64,000 bases of DNA from Sinomicrobium pectinilyticum (GCF_003725735.1 NZ_RJTM01000107.1:1-64000); one strand, 5' to 3'; counted from the stretch's first letter, positions 1-8,643 are shown. The notes: generated by a model from the letters alone, not told the origin. Made by a program: numbers and translations.

Positions 1-442
1 TTAAGCGGTTAACCGGGTTATGTTGACGGCTAAAGGGAATGGGTTAGCCGTTAAAGGGATTTGTTTAGCGGCATATACAGTTACGTTGACCGCTAAAGGG
101 AATGGGTTTGGCGTATACCCAATCCCTTAAATGGCACTATTCAGGCTTACCCGGGAATACATAATTCCCTGGTTTGTTCCACCGTCCCGATGAATATCAG
201 TAGTGTTTCCGGGTAATCTGCGCAAGTGTTAGCCCGATCGAAGGAGGCCTTCAGGGAAAAATCCGAATGAGATTAAAGTCTTAAAAATACCTTTACTTTC
301 AAAAGCTCTAAATAATATTCATGTTAAAGTAGTTTATCCGTAACGTTAACACCCCACATAAGGCAAATGCATCTGAGAATATATTACCAGGCATATTTTT
401 ATGCTATACAGAGGTATTTCAATGACGTATTACCGGTGAATT
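1..442. other. Intergenic stretch with short direct repeats
   Basis: No convincing coding sequence is seen. Bases 22-45 and 85-108 are near-identical 24-bp direct repeats of the form GTTGACSGCTAAAGGG plus AATGGGTT. A degenerate copy (GCCGTTAAAGGG) lies between them around 47-67. The rest, up to the stop codon of the minus-strand zinc-ribbon gene at 443, is AT-rich and featureless. The window edge may hide a gene to the left. Confidence 0.6.
22..108. repeat. Imperfect tandem/direct repeat, about 24 bp units
   Basis: Two copies (22-45 and 85-108) differ at one base, and a third, poorer copy sits between them. The units share a CGCTAAAGGGAATGGG core. There are too few copies and the spacing is too irregular for a CRISPR. 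This is probably an intergenic repeat remnant. Confidence 0.6.
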
Positions 443-790
443 TCAGTTTTTTCTCACCAGCATATAAAAATCATTTTCCAGGGGAAGATACCCCAGGTCA
501 TAGAGAAAATAATATATGGTGCCTTTCCTGGTGGTATAGGTATTGGTAAAGTATTCGAAATCGAATCCTTTTTCCATAAGCCTCATTTTTGTGGTCCTCG
601 CTTTATCTTTCGGATTGAGTTCCGATAATATCCTGTAGTTTTTGCGGAGTTTGTTATTAATGTTCCGGATAAGGTTTTTGCTGTCCTTGTTCAGTCGGTT
701 ATTATAGGTATTCCTGCAATGATCGCTGCAAAACTTCTTGTCGGTCCGTCCGGAAACTTTTTCTCCGCATTCCAGGCAATTTCTGGCCAT
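443..790 (-). CDS. Small zinc-ribbon protein
   Basis: A 115-residue basic protein. Its N-terminus (residues 5-25) has two CxxC-like pairs, CLEC and CSDHC, separated by a short basic loop, which is a zinc-ribbon treble-clef arrangement. The rest is predicted helical and rich in Asn, Lys and Arg, with no recognised catalytic motif. A nucleic-acid-binding role is possible but is only inferred from the charge and the ribbon. The start codon overlaps the stop codon of the upstream gene by one base (TAATG), so the two are probably translationally coupled. Short proteins of this kind occur widely in Flavobacteriaceae as hypothetical proteins. The function is unknown. Confidence 0.8.
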   Translation of the reverse strand: MARNCLECGEKVSGRTDKKFCSDHCRNTYNNRLNKDSKNLIRNINNKLRKNYRILSELNPKDKARTTKMRLMEKGFDFEYFTNTYTTRKGTIYYFLYDLGYLPLENDFYMLVRKN

Positions 791-1275
791 TACTTCGCAC
801 GTTTGTAATGAAACGTCATTTCTTCGGCGGATTCCTCGAAAAAGACATGGATATTAATTTCGTCCTCCCCGATCTTTTCAAAGGTGAGCCCGTCAAAATA
901 TGCTTTGTCTTTTTCCATACGGACCAGGCGGAACTCTTCACTTTCGTCTTTTTCTTCCCAGCCTTTTAAATCCCGGTCAAAATGTTTGATACGCAACAGC
1001 AGGGTTCCTTCCTGCTGGCTGATGGTGCACAATTCATAAAATTTTACCAGGTCGTTCACTACGAGTTTAAAAGATCCCATCATGGAGCCGCCCAGGGGGG
1101 AACTCCATATTTCTTCGGTTGTCCCTCCTAAGGCTGTACCTTCCCAGTAACCGGCTATCCAGGAAAGTTCGGAGAGTTGGGCGGACGGCGATACAGAATC
1201 TGCCTGCCATTGGACGGTATGTTGTGCATAAGTAATACTAATCGGAATAAAGCACAGAAGTATAAATGTTTTCAT
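790..1275 (-). CDS. Secreted DUF6265-like protein
   Basis: A 161-residue protein with a short signal peptide (about residues 1-17, ending AYAQ-like). The mature part begins near the motif LSWIAGYWEG, typical of the DUF6265 family, which is a small lipocalin-like beta-barrel fold. The following segment, EEIWSSPLGGSMMGSF, and the C-terminal MTFHYKRA also fit that family. The molecular function of the family is not established. It is the first gene of a two-gene minus-strand unit with the zinc-ribbon protein, overlapping it by one base. The family assignment is from motif memory and has not been searched. Confidence 0.75.
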   Translation of the reverse strand: MKTFILLCFIPISITYAQHTVQWQADSVSPSAQLSELSWIAGYWEGTALGGTTEEIWSSPLGGSMMGSFKLVVNDLVKFYELCTISQQEGTLLLRIKHFDRDLKGWEEKDESEEFRLVRMEKDKAYFDGLTFEKIGEDEINIHVFFEESAEEMTFHYKRAK

Positions 1276-1712
1276 TGAACACGGTTTTGCTGGTAATTAA
1301 TGTTTAGTGAAATATATTATGGGGATAGGATAAATATAATAAAATTATCCGAAAGCATTTTTGCAGACATCAGCCGGAACGGGAAGGAAATGATGCCCGG
1401 CGGATATTTTTTAACCGCGGATTGGCAAATGTACCCCTGGTTATAGAGGATAAGTTTTAAGCTTCAGTTCAAATCCGAAATCATTTGTTATGTTGTTCTT
1501 TCGGGTGGGAATATGAGATGAGGGGGAATGTGTAAAACCTACACAGTTTTTGTGGAAATGTATATTATTTCCCTTTGAAAGGGTAGGGAGTAGTTTTAAT
1601 CCCATTAAATGGGTTTAATTCCCCGATGCTCTGCATCGAAATGGGCTAAGGCGTGACTCCTTTGGATATCTCGTGGGTTGTCCCGAGGTAGTTGATTGTA
1701 CGGGCCGGAATC
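1276..1712. other. Intergenic region with three perfect small hairpins
   Basis: There is no gene in 437 bases. Three short perfect inverted repeats follow each other: CCCTTT-g-AAAGGG (1571-1583), CCCATT-a-AATGGG (1601-1613) and CGATGC-tct-GCATCG (1624-1638). They resemble the mosaic intergenic repeats common in flavobacterial chromosomes. The upstream part (1276-1560) is AT-rich and carries the promoter region of the DUF6265-like gene, but no clear -7/-33 pair was assigned. Confidence 0.6.
1571..1638. repeat. Cluster of three palindromic hairpins
   Basis: There are three perfect stems with loops of 1, 1 and 3 nt, at 1571-1583, 1601-1613 and 1624-1638. The cluster lies downstream of the T9SS mini-protein gene (minus strand, stop at 1713). 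It could act in transcript 3' end formation, or it could be a remnant of a dispersed intergenic repeat. Confidence 0.6.
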
Positions 1713-2087
1713 CTACTTTATGACCAGTTTTCTGGTGGATATATTATTCGTCTCCGTGACCTTTATGATATAAACCCCTGCATTGAGGGAGGAGACATTG
1801 AGGGTTTTTCCGTTTATTTTGGTACGCAGCACTTCTTTTCCGAGTACATCGTAAATGGATACGTTTTTGGGAAGGTTTTTCCTGGAATGTATCACTACCA
1901 TACCGTCAGTAACCGGATTGGGAAACAAGCGAAGTTCTTCTATGTCCTTCTTCGGGATCGTATCCTGTTTAGGCCTGGTTACAAGAGCCCTGTAGTTGGT
2001 CCTGTAAGGCGTTTTCGTTTGTTTTTCCTGGGAGTGCCCCGCAGATAAAAAACCGAGCATTAGGATCAGAAGGTAAATTTTTTTCAT
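1713..2087 (-). CDS. Mini T9SS type A sorting-domain protein
   Basis: About 124 residues from the MKKIYLL start; a second ATG three codons upstream at 2096 is possible. A signal peptide (residues 1 to about 20, ending HSQ) is followed by only about 30 residues of basic linker. The remainder is a complete type IX secretion sorting domain, with LRLFPNPVTDG at its start, YDVLGKEV in the middle, and the terminal LNAGVYIIKV ... TRKLVIK. Such domains normally direct large cargo through the Por/T9SS outer membrane translocon and are then cleaved. Here almost no cargo precedes the domain, so the protein may be a secreted peptide, a truncated relic or a cell-surface decoy. The T9SS assignment is firm; the role is unknown. 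Confidence 0.85.
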   Translation of the reverse strand: MKKIYLLILMLGFLSAGHSQEKQTKTPYRTNYRALVTRPKQDTIPKKDIEELRLFPNPVTDGMVVIHSRKNLPKNVSIYDVLGKEVLRTKINGKTLNVSSLNAGVYIIKVTETNNISTRKLVIK

Positions 2088-2246
2088 TGGCCACATTATT
2101 AGGTATATACAAATTTATTAAAAAATCATTTCCCCGTTGCTAATATTTTGTTAATCCGATACGATATTATTTATAAAAGTATATCAGAATTCATACAGAG
2201 ACTAACTCAAACGGTTCAATTTTTATTCCAAACCGTTCACGGCAAT

Positions 2247-2282
2247 GAAAAAAAACCGCTATTACGAAGTGTAATAACGGTT
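2247..2282 (-). terminator. Rho-independent terminator of the 2339-2866 lipoprotein gene
   Basis: Read on the minus strand, AACCGTTATTAC and GTAATAGCGGTT pair around a 5-nt loop, with one mismatch. An 8-nt T run follows. The hairpin begins 57 nt after the stop codon of the lipoprotein gene. Confidence 0.85.
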
Positions 2283-2338
2283 GTATGCAAATGAAAATTG
2301 CCCTCTGTTTAAAAACGGTGCCGGAGAATGTAAATAGC

Positions 2339-2866
2339 TTATTCCTTATTCAGGCCGAAATAGTCCATTACAGCAAAAAAATCTTTAAAGTCAAGGTCGG
2401 CCGGGGTAAGGTTGCGTATGGCCTCAGGTTTTATGGCTATGATTTTTAATTCTTTATAATTGAGCGTGTTTCCATATGATTCTGAGCTTTTGGCCTGTTC
2501 GGTAATGATTTTAAACTTTACAAGTTCGGGATTTGATGAATCTTTTTCATGCTCATTATAAATTTTATAATTTTTCTCCTGTCTGACTCCCGGAATAGAG
2601 TACCACTCATTTTTTTCAGATTCATTATAAAACCCGAGGTAGACCCATCTGTTCGACTTTGATGTAATAGTATCCTGAGCGGGAAAAATGAGTTGAAGAT
2701 TAAGGCTGTCCCGAAAAGATTGATCTTGATAACTGAACATAATGGCGTCTCCTTTAGCACTGAGTTCAGGACCTTCCTGGTCAAGGTTATTGTCATCATT
2801 AGAGCATGAAATGAAACAGATACTAAACAAAAGTATAGAACAGTATGTTATAAATTGAGTTTTCAT
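2339..2866 (-). CDS. Hypothetical lipoprotein
   Basis: A 175-residue protein with a type II signal peptide. The hydrophobic stretch SILLFSICFISC ends in a lipobox Cys at about residue 21, and the acidic run SNDDNN follows. A run of acidic residues after the Cys is the Bacteroidota surface-export type of signal. The mature domain has no motif I can name; it is moderately acidic with mixed alpha/beta character. The upstream gene at 2925-3878 lies 58 bp away on the same strand, and a strong terminator follows (2247-2282), so the two may be cotranscribed. Function unknown. Confidence 0.8.
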   Translation of the reverse strand: MKTQFITYCSILLFSICFISCSNDDNNLDQEGPELSAKGDAIMFSYQDQSFRDSLNLQLIFPAQDTITSKSNRWVYLGFYNESEKNEWYSIPGVRQEKNYKIYNEHEKDSSNPELVKFKIITEQAKSSESYGNTLNYKELKIIAIKPEAIRNLTPADLDFKDFFAVMDYFGLNKE

Positions 2867-2924
2867 TTTTTTAGTATTATGGCTTTTAAAAAGCGGCGTT
2901 AATAATGAATTTTGTTGTCTGTAT

Positions 2925-3878
2925 TTAAAAATTTTCCCTGTATCTGATAGGGATGGCTGTTACATTATTGGCCTCGTTACTTTCATCTATGGATTTATTA
3001 ACATCCAGGACCAATAGCAGGTAATAATTGCCAAATGCTTGATTGTAGTCAAAATCAGAACCGAATATGCTTCCCGAAGAATCTTTTGAACTTCCCGCAT
3101 TGATGGAAGAAAGAGAAAAGGTCGTACTAAATTTAAAATCGTTACTGTCGAGTTTGTTATCTGAAGATAGATACAATCCTATTTTTGAACTTCCTGCACT
3201 GGCACTACCTTGGTTATCTACAATAATCAGGTTGAAACTAAGTATCCCCGCGTTTCTGGAAATGATATGACGTTGCGAACCCAGGTTACTGAGAGGTCCG
3301 GGACAGCTACTACACTCACTGCTAATTATTGTACCGGATTTGTCAAGGACAAGATCGGCTTCTCCTTCCGGACAACCATCGTTAGAAGAGGGGCCGGGTT
3401 CATTAGGGCAGTCATCTTGACCGTTTGGAACTCCATCACCATCATTATCTCCGTCCGGTATGGTGTAAGTATATTGTTTTGTAATACCGGCGTATTTTGC
3501 TACCAGAATAAACTTCTTACCAGGATTTGTATAAAAATTTCTATCTTCCCAATTTGTAAAGGGATTGACCCACATCTTTGTTAGGGTATAGGAATCAAAT
3601 ATTAAATCTTCATCATTTTCCCGATTCCAGTATATTCTGCCTATCTCATTATTTGGGGTGACGCTTTCGTAATATATTATGAGGTCAATTTGATAATGAC
3701 CATTTGTGTTGTATGAGTAATCCCCTTTGATTTCAAATTGATAATCAAATTTTCCTGAACCGAAAGTAAATAATTTATTCCTTTCGGCAGTAATTTTAAA
3801 ATTCCTAATATTTAAAGATTGGGAATATGTAATAAGGGATATAAATAAAAGGAATAATAGTACAAAAGTTTTTTTCAT
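2925..3878 (-). CDS. Secreted TSP3/CARDB-domain protein
   Basis: A 317-residue protein with a cleavable signal peptide (residues 1 to about 19, ITYSQ end). The middle (about residues 143-170) has a calcium-binding thrombospondin type 3 repeat, seen as DGDNDGDGVPNGQDDCPNE. The C-terminal about 145 residues look like a CARDB adhesion-like beta-sandwich (ADLVLDKSGTI..., IDESNEANN). There are no catalytic residues of note, and no T9SS sorting domain is present. The likely location is the periplasm or outside the cell, with a binding or structural role. A near-palindrome CTGTAA-TG-TTACAG lies about 50 bp upstream of its start (3928-3941). Confidence 0.75.
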   Translation of the reverse strand: MKKTFVLLFLLFISLITYSQSLNIRNFKITAERNKLFTFGSGKFDYQFEIKGDYSYNTNGHYQIDLIIYYESVTPNNEIGRIYWNRENDEDLIFDSYTLTKMWVNPFTNWEDRNFYTNPGKKFILVAKYAGITKQYTYTIPDGDNDGDGVPNGQDDCPNEPGPSSNDGCPEGEADLVLDKSGTIISSECSSCPGPLSNLGSQRHIISRNAGILSFNLIIVDNQGSASAGSSKIGLYLSSDNKLDSNDFKFSTTFSLSSINAGSSKDSSGSIFGSDFDYNQAFGNYYLLLVLDVNKSIDESNEANNVTAIPIRYRENF

Positions 3879-3927
3879 GGTAAATTTTTTAAAGATTAGG
3901 TGTGACTAAAATAGATTGAATGATTAT

Positions 3928-3941
3928 CTGTAATGTTACAG
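3928..3941. promoter_or_regulatory. Palindrome upstream of the CARDB gene
   Basis: The sequence CTGTAA-TG-TTACAG is a perfect 6+6 inverted repeat with a 2-nt centre, 50-63 bp upstream of the minus-strand start at 3878. It is a candidate operator; no regulator is identified. Confidence 0.35.
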
Positions 3942-4183
3942 TAGGGTTATTCTTACGTTAACAAATATCGAGCGATTGTGTCAACTCTTTACCTGAACCC
4001 CTAACTTCTCTGAGAGGGACATTTTTATCAAACCCTTACTTTTCTGAACATTTTTGGGCCGTGGATTTTTTATTTTGAACAACAGAGTGCTTCCATAAAA
4101 CGAATAGGAAAGGATTTACCCTTCTTCTTTATTTCGAGGTGTATATACTTGTCCGGAAAGCATGGAAATAAAACCATACAAAC

Positions 4184-4216
4184 AAAAAGAGGTTGCCTCC
4201 CATAGAAGACAACCTC
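4184..4216 (-). terminator. Terminator after the TonB-dependent receptor gene
   Basis: On the minus strand GAGGTTG (4216-4210) pairs with CAACCTC (4195-4189) around a 14-nt loop and is followed by TTTTTG. It lies 29 nt past the receptor stop codon. Confidence 0.85.
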
Positions 4217-4244
4217 AAACCTGATAAAATATAAAGCTATATTA

Positions 4245-7061
4245 CTAAAACCGGTAACTATATCCGATTGAAAACTCCCTGCCTGGTGCACGGAAAGAGA
4301 AGTTCTGGTTTTCGGCACGGAAGGACTCATACTGGCTTTCCCTGTCATCGTCCAGTAAGTTATCTACTTTGATGCTTATTTTAGAACGTTGATCTTTGCC
4401 AAACATTTTGGAAAAATTAAAGTTTAGGCTATTAAAGGGCATGGTATACACGTCGGGGTTTAGTCCGGCGGAACCTACTACCTCCAGGGTTTTACCCTGA
4501 ACATTATAGAATAGCCCGCTTTCCAACCCTATTTCTTCACTTTTATAATTTAATCCGGCATTGATCAAATAAGGGGATTGCCCCTGAAGTTCCCTTGTAT
4601 CATCAATAGTCTCACCTTCCTTACGAAAATTAGTACGGCCTTCATATTCCTGAGGGGCCATATCAATTTTAGAGTCTATCAGGGAAACATTCAGGTTTAA
4701 GGATAGGTTTTTCAATCCTTCGGTAATAAATCCTAAATGCTTACGAGCTTCAAATTCTACTCCCACTACTTGTGCGGATGGAGAGTTCCGGGGAGTAATA
4801 TTGGTCGGAGCCCTATTATCATAAGCTACAATTTCAATAGGATTTTTAAAATTCTTGTAGAACCCGCTGACAGCAAATATTTGGGCATCTTCACCAAATA
4901 ATTCCCATCTCAAATCTATATTGTCAATTTCAGTAGGTGCTAAATCCAGATTTCCGATAAATACCATTCCGGTAAGGAGGTCGGAAATTTCAACGAGTGA
5001 TTTTTCTTTAAAACTCGGACGTGCAATAGTTCTGGAGTACGAGCCACGAAGGTTCATATTGTCCCTTAATTCATAAATCAGGTTAGCTGAAGGGAACAGG
5101 TTAAAATCATCCAGGACTTTCTCGTCATTCAGTTCTCTTGTACCGTTATTGTTTTGCCCGGTAAAGAAATGCGTAAAATATTCGCCCCTCAGACCAATCA
5201 CCGCCCTGAGTTTTTCAAAGGGCTTAAACTCTCCTGAAACGTAAAGGGCTGCTGTATTCTGGTTCGCATCGAAAGTATTAGCCGGTTGAAAATTACCCCG
5301 GATGAAAGATCCTGAGTTAGTTTCGGGTGTCCAGATGTTTTCCGGGGCAAGTATGGCATCGGGATCGCCGTTAAAACCTACGGTGCTGATGGCACGAAAT
5401 CCGATATCGTAACTGTATATGCTGTAATCCCGTTGCTTGTAACTGTAAAGCCCCCCGAACTTCAACAGGGATTTCCTGTTGAACATGGAAAAGTTTTTGG
5501 TGAAATCAACTTTCCCCACGAGATTGGTCTCTACCAAATCGCGCCAAAGCCGTACCGGGTAACCGGCATCAGAACTTATACTATTGGTCCCATCATTATT
5601 GATGATAAAGGTAGTAAGCCTGGCATCCTTGTCCTGCACGTTGGCCCGGGTAGGCGATACACTCCACTCCGTGGTGAATGAAGCGTCCTCATTGGAATGC
5701 TTACCTGAGAATAACAGGTTGGTTACCGAACGTTGCTTGTATTCCAGGTAATTTTTGAACACCCGGATAGAGTTAGAAACCTGTGTATCCTGGTTGTAAA
5801 GTGAGGCTTGGTTTTCTCCATTCTGAAGGTGCAGGATATTGAATCGGTATTTGGACCTTTCTGTTTTATAAGAGAGTCCGGCCAACCCGGAAAGTAATAC
5901 ATTATTGATTCCCAGATCACCTACCCTCCTGCGATCGTACCGTAGTTCATACAGGTCAGGTTCCGTCCATTTTTGATATATTCCATCGTCAAAACCTTCA
6001 TAAAAAGAAGTGGTGTTTTTATAATCCACAGAGGCAATAAGGCCTAATTTGTTCCCATTCCCTACATCGAACTGGTTCCCGTAGCTGAAACTCAGGCTTA
6101 AATTTGGCATTGAATTTTCCCGTTGCGCGGCCATGTTAGGATCAAAAGAACGGGTTATACCTTCCAGAGTCCCATTGTCGGAGGGGGGAAGAGGTACATT
6201 GGTTTTGGATGAAATAGGTAGTTTCCTGGTGCCGTCGTCAAATCCCAGAAAATCGGTGCCGCCACCCTCATAACTCAGGTAATTGTCTTTAAAATGCATA
6301 TCCGGATTAAAGCCACCTGATATGGAAAAGGACATTTGCTTTGAAGAAGGAAAATCCTTGGTCACAATATTTACCACCCCTCCGGTAAAGTCGGCTGGGA
6401 GTTCAGCAGAAGCTGATTTCAGTACGATAAGGTTTTCAAGGATATTGGTAGGAAAAATATCCATCTGCACCGTGTTTTTGTCAGGGTCCAGACCAGGGAT
6501 ATCCATACCGTTGAGAATGGATTTGGTATAACGGTCACCCAGACCACGTACATATACATACTTTCCGTCTTGTACCGATACGCCTGGTACCCGCTTCACT
6601 GCCGAAGCAATGTCACTGGCCCCTGTTTTTTTAATTCCTTCGGAAGAAAGCCCGTCCATGAGAGAAACGGAATTTTTCTGAAGATTGAGTACCGAAGCTT
6701 CGGTGTTTTTCCGGGTGGTAGTGGTTACTACTACTTCATCCAGGGCCGTAGAAGAAAGGTTTAAGGTAACATTCAATTCTACAGTACCGTCGGGAGATAC
6801 CTCTACTCCGGTGATTTCCTTAGTTTCATAGCCTACGAACGAAAATACCAGGGTATGGGTTCCGGCTTCCATATCTAAGGAATAAAGACCGTCAAAATCA
6901 GAAGTGGTCCCGGTAGTGGTACCCTTTACTACTATATTGGCAAAGGGCAGTACATCATTAAACTCACCGTCCATTATTTTTCCGGTAACCGTACCCGACT
7001 GGGCGGACAACAGCTGTGTAACGGCCGAAATTAAAATAACTGAAAAAAGATTCTTTAACAT
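4245..7061 (-). CDS. TonB-dependent receptor with carboxypeptidase-like N-domain
   Basis: A 938-residue outer membrane receptor. The signal peptide (1-20) is followed by a carboxypeptidase D regulatory-like domain (about 22-105; NVVKGTTTGTTSDFDGLYSL-type motif). A TonB-box-like LDEVVVTT (about 108), a plug domain (about 130-240, with VYVRGLGDRYTKSILNG) and a 22-strand-type barrel ending in the aromatic GYSYRF follow. It has no SusD partner, so it is not a Sus transporter. The partner gene is the upstream beta-helix-like lipoprotein (7166-8434), same strand, 104 bp apart with a hairpin between. Both are divergent from a PhoB/PhoR-like pair. A phosphate or organophosphate substrate is plausible from context only. 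Confidence 0.93.
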   Translation of the reverse strand: MLKNLFSVILISAVTQLLSAQSGTVTGKIMDGEFNDVLPFANIVVKGTTTGTTSDFDGLYSLDMEAGTHTLVFSFVGYETKEITGVEVSPDGTVELNVTLNLSSTALDEVVVTTTTRKNTEASVLNLQKNSVSLMDGLSSEGIKKTGASDIASAVKRVPGVSVQDGKYVYVRGLGDRYTKSILNGMDIPGLDPDKNTVQMDIFPTNILENLIVLKSASAELPADFTGGVVNIVTKDFPSSKQMSFSISGGFNPDMHFKDNYLSYEGGGTDFLGFDDGTRKLPISSKTNVPLPPSDNGTLEGITRSFDPNMAAQRENSMPNLSLSFSYGNQFDVGNGNKLGLIASVDYKNTTSFYEGFDDGIYQKWTEPDLYELRYDRRRVGDLGINNVLLSGLAGLSYKTERSKYRFNILHLQNGENQASLYNQDTQVSNSIRVFKNYLEYKQRSVTNLLFSGKHSNEDASFTTEWSVSPTRANVQDKDARLTTFIINNDGTNSISSDAGYPVRLWRDLVETNLVGKVDFTKNFSMFNRKSLLKFGGLYSYKQRDYSIYSYDIGFRAISTVGFNGDPDAILAPENIWTPETNSGSFIRGNFQPANTFDANQNTAALYVSGEFKPFEKLRAVIGLRGEYFTHFFTGQNNNGTRELNDEKVLDDFNLFPSANLIYELRDNMNLRGSYSRTIARPSFKEKSLVEISDLLTGMVFIGNLDLAPTEIDNIDLRWELFGEDAQIFAVSGFYKNFKNPIEIVAYDNRAPTNITPRNSPSAQVVGVEFEARKHLGFITEGLKNLSLNLNVSLIDSKIDMAPQEYEGRTNFRKEGETIDDTRELQGQSPYLINAGLNYKSEEIGLESGLFYNVQGKTLEVVGSAGLNPDVYTMPFNSLNFNFSKMFGKDQRSKISIKVDNLLDDDRESQYESFRAENQNFSFRAPGREFSIGYSYRF

Positions 7062-7100
7062 CGTGTCAAGTGGAAATTTTAGTTTTTTTATAAATTAAAG

Positions 7101-7135
7101 AAAATGCCCAGGGGAAAGACCTCTGGACATTTTTT
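7101..7135 (-). terminator. Intercistronic hairpin between lipoprotein and TonB receptor genes
   Basis: AAATGCCCAGGGG pairs with CTCTGGACATTT around a short loop, with mismatches. On the plus strand it ends in TTTTTT; on the minus strand the tail is TTTTCTTT. It probably attenuates transcription from the lipoprotein gene into the receptor gene, or protects the upstream message. Confidence 0.6.
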
Positions 7136-7165
7136 ACTGAAATGTTGGATTTAGCATGTTGTTAT

Positions 7166-8434
7166 TTAGAACTCAACACCCATAGCAAATGCATACGTCC
7201 ATTCAAATACAGAGGTATTGGCACCCACGCTTCCTGCTTCTACACCTTCGGCATTGTCGATGAATTTTTCTGAAGCTATCTCCATGTCTAATTCGTTATC
7301 ACTGTCATTAGGATCAGGATATTTACCTATAATAATGTCTTCTATGGCTACGCCTTCGGGTAATATTATTTGCCAGTTTGAGAACGTAATATTATCATTA
7401 GCAAGTTCATCACGGGAATCTTGACCATTAATTTTTACCCTAGCGGTTTCTCCAAAACCATACGCAAATACATTTTCAAGATTAACCAACAGGCCATCTC
7501 TCAGATCGGCATAATTGCTGGAAGTTCCTGCACCTATCAAAGTAATGTTTTTAAGGGTATGTTGTTGATCGGGATTCGGATGAGTAGTGGCCCCGGCTGG
7601 TCCGTCCATTTCAAGACCGGTCCCGGATTCTGTACCCATGATCACAACTCCGTTATCTAAAGTTCCACTCCAGGCTTCGTCAGTATCAAAACCGTCATCA
7701 CCTTGAGACCAAACCAAAGCATTGGTTACATTGACAGTACCGCCAAACCATTCAATACCATCATCCTGATTAGCTACAATCTCTATATTCTCCACTACGG
7801 TACCGTTACCAACACCACCTAGGGTAAGACCGTTGATTTCGTTATCCTGGCCAATGGTAATACCACCGTGGCGAATAGAAATATACTTAAGTACACCAGA
7901 GTTGTCTTCAGGATCATTTCCTCCATACTCTCCAAAATCCTCGGAAGTAGGAATACCTTCTATCTGACCGGTTTCATTATCACCGGAATAAGAAATAGGC
8001 GCTCTTCCCAAAACAATAACACCACCCCAGAGACCTACATCATTTTGATCCAGGTTGGTACCTTGTAACTCACCAGGCTGGATATTGTCAGATTCAGCAG
8101 TGAAGATAATTGGATTATCTGCAGTACCTTCTGCCATAAGTTTGCCTCCCTGATCTACTACCAATGCGGAGGCCAGAGATTCCTGTCCGGCCTTACCTTT
8201 TATAATAGTACCGGGTTCAATAGTCAGTGTTACACCGTCATTAACCACTACTTTACCTTCCAAAAGGTAAATATTATCGGCAGTCCAGGTTTCGTTCTCT
8301 GTAAGAATACCACTTTTAGTTATTCCTTCCTCTCCTGGTTCCGGTTCCGGAGTAGAAGAATCGTCATCGCTGGAACAAGCTGAGATAAATACTGCCAGTA
8401 AAGCAAAAATGGATAAAAATTTGATTTTCTTCAT
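7166..8434 (-). CDS. Beta-helix-like surface lipoprotein paired with a TonB receptor
   Basis: A 422-residue lipoprotein. The signal peptide ends in ISACSSDDD, with the lipobox Cys at about residue 20 and an acidic surface-export-like run after it. The mature chain is Gly/Asn/Asp-rich with repeated short beta units (GKVVVNDGVTLTIEPGTIIKG, GGKLMAEGTADNPIIFTAE, LWGGVIVLGRAPI), as expected of a right-handed parallel beta-helix. No catalytic motif is recognised. Homologues are commonly found beside TonB-dependent receptors in Flavobacteriia. Lying first in the operon under an 11-bp-phased repeat array, it may be the surface ligand-binding partner of the receptor. The substrate is unknown. Confidence 0.8.
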   Translation of the reverse strand: MKKIKFLSIFALLAVFISACSSDDDSSTPEPEPGEEGITKSGILTENETWTADNIYLLEGKVVVNDGVTLTIEPGTIIKGKAGQESLASALVVDQGGKLMAEGTADNPIIFTAESDNIQPGELQGTNLDQNDVGLWGGVIVLGRAPISYSGDNETGQIEGIPTSEDFGEYGGNDPEDNSGVLKYISIRHGGITIGQDNEINGLTLGGVGNGTVVENIEIVANQDDGIEWFGGTVNVTNALVWSQGDDGFDTDEAWSGTLDNGVVIMGTESGTGLEMDGPAGATTHPNPDQQHTLKNITLIGAGTSSNYADLRDGLLVNLENVFAYGFGETARVKINGQDSRDELANDNITFSNWQIILPEGVAIEDIIIGKYPDPNDSDNELDMEIASEKFIDNAEGVEAGSVGANTSVFEWTYAFAMGVEF

Positions 8435-8529
8435 TTTAATCAGGTTTAATTAATTTCTTTGTGTTTTCTGAAATTGTGTTTTTCAGAACAGTTACTTGGA
8501 ATTGTTCTGCCGCAAAGAAAGGGGCACTT

Positions 8530-8589
8530 TGTAAAGATGGTGTTACGTACAAATTAAATGTATGTAACCCTGATGTTAGATTTATGTTA
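8530..8589. promoter_or_regulatory. PHO-box-like array: TGTWA every 11 bp
   Basis: TGTAA at 8530, TGTTA at 8541, TGTAA at 8563, TGTTA at 8574 and TGTTA at 8585 all fall on one 11-bp register; only the 8552 position (AATTA) deviates. Direct repeats with 11-bp period are the classical binding layout for PhoB-type OmpR-family regulators. The array sits between the divergent lipoprotein/TonB operon (start 8434) and the response regulator gene (start 8676). It could therefore serve both and allow autoregulation. Confidence 0.6.
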
Positions 8590-8635
8590 CGAGATTAAAA
8601 GAATGTTAACCGCTTTAATTTTTTAATATTATCTT

Positions 8636-8643
8636 TACTTTTG
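8636..8643 (+). promoter_or_regulatory. Bacteroidota -7 element for the response regulator gene
   Basis: TACTTTTG fits the TAnnTTTG consensus exactly and lies 33 bp before the ATG at 8676. The -33 TTTG is weak at the expected place (CTTT near 8613-8616), which is compatible with activator dependence. Confidence 0.5.

Larger units (their letters stand above)
3879..4244. other. Intergenic region, 366 bp
   Basis: This separates the TonB-dependent receptor (minus, ends 4245) from the CARDB gene (minus, starts 3878). It contains the receptor's terminator (4189-4216) and a palindrome (3928-3941). No gene is apparent. Confidence 0.6.

Noticed and set aside
22-108. Possible CRISPR-like repeats
   Set aside because: Only two good copies with irregular spacing, no spacers of constant length and no cas genes.
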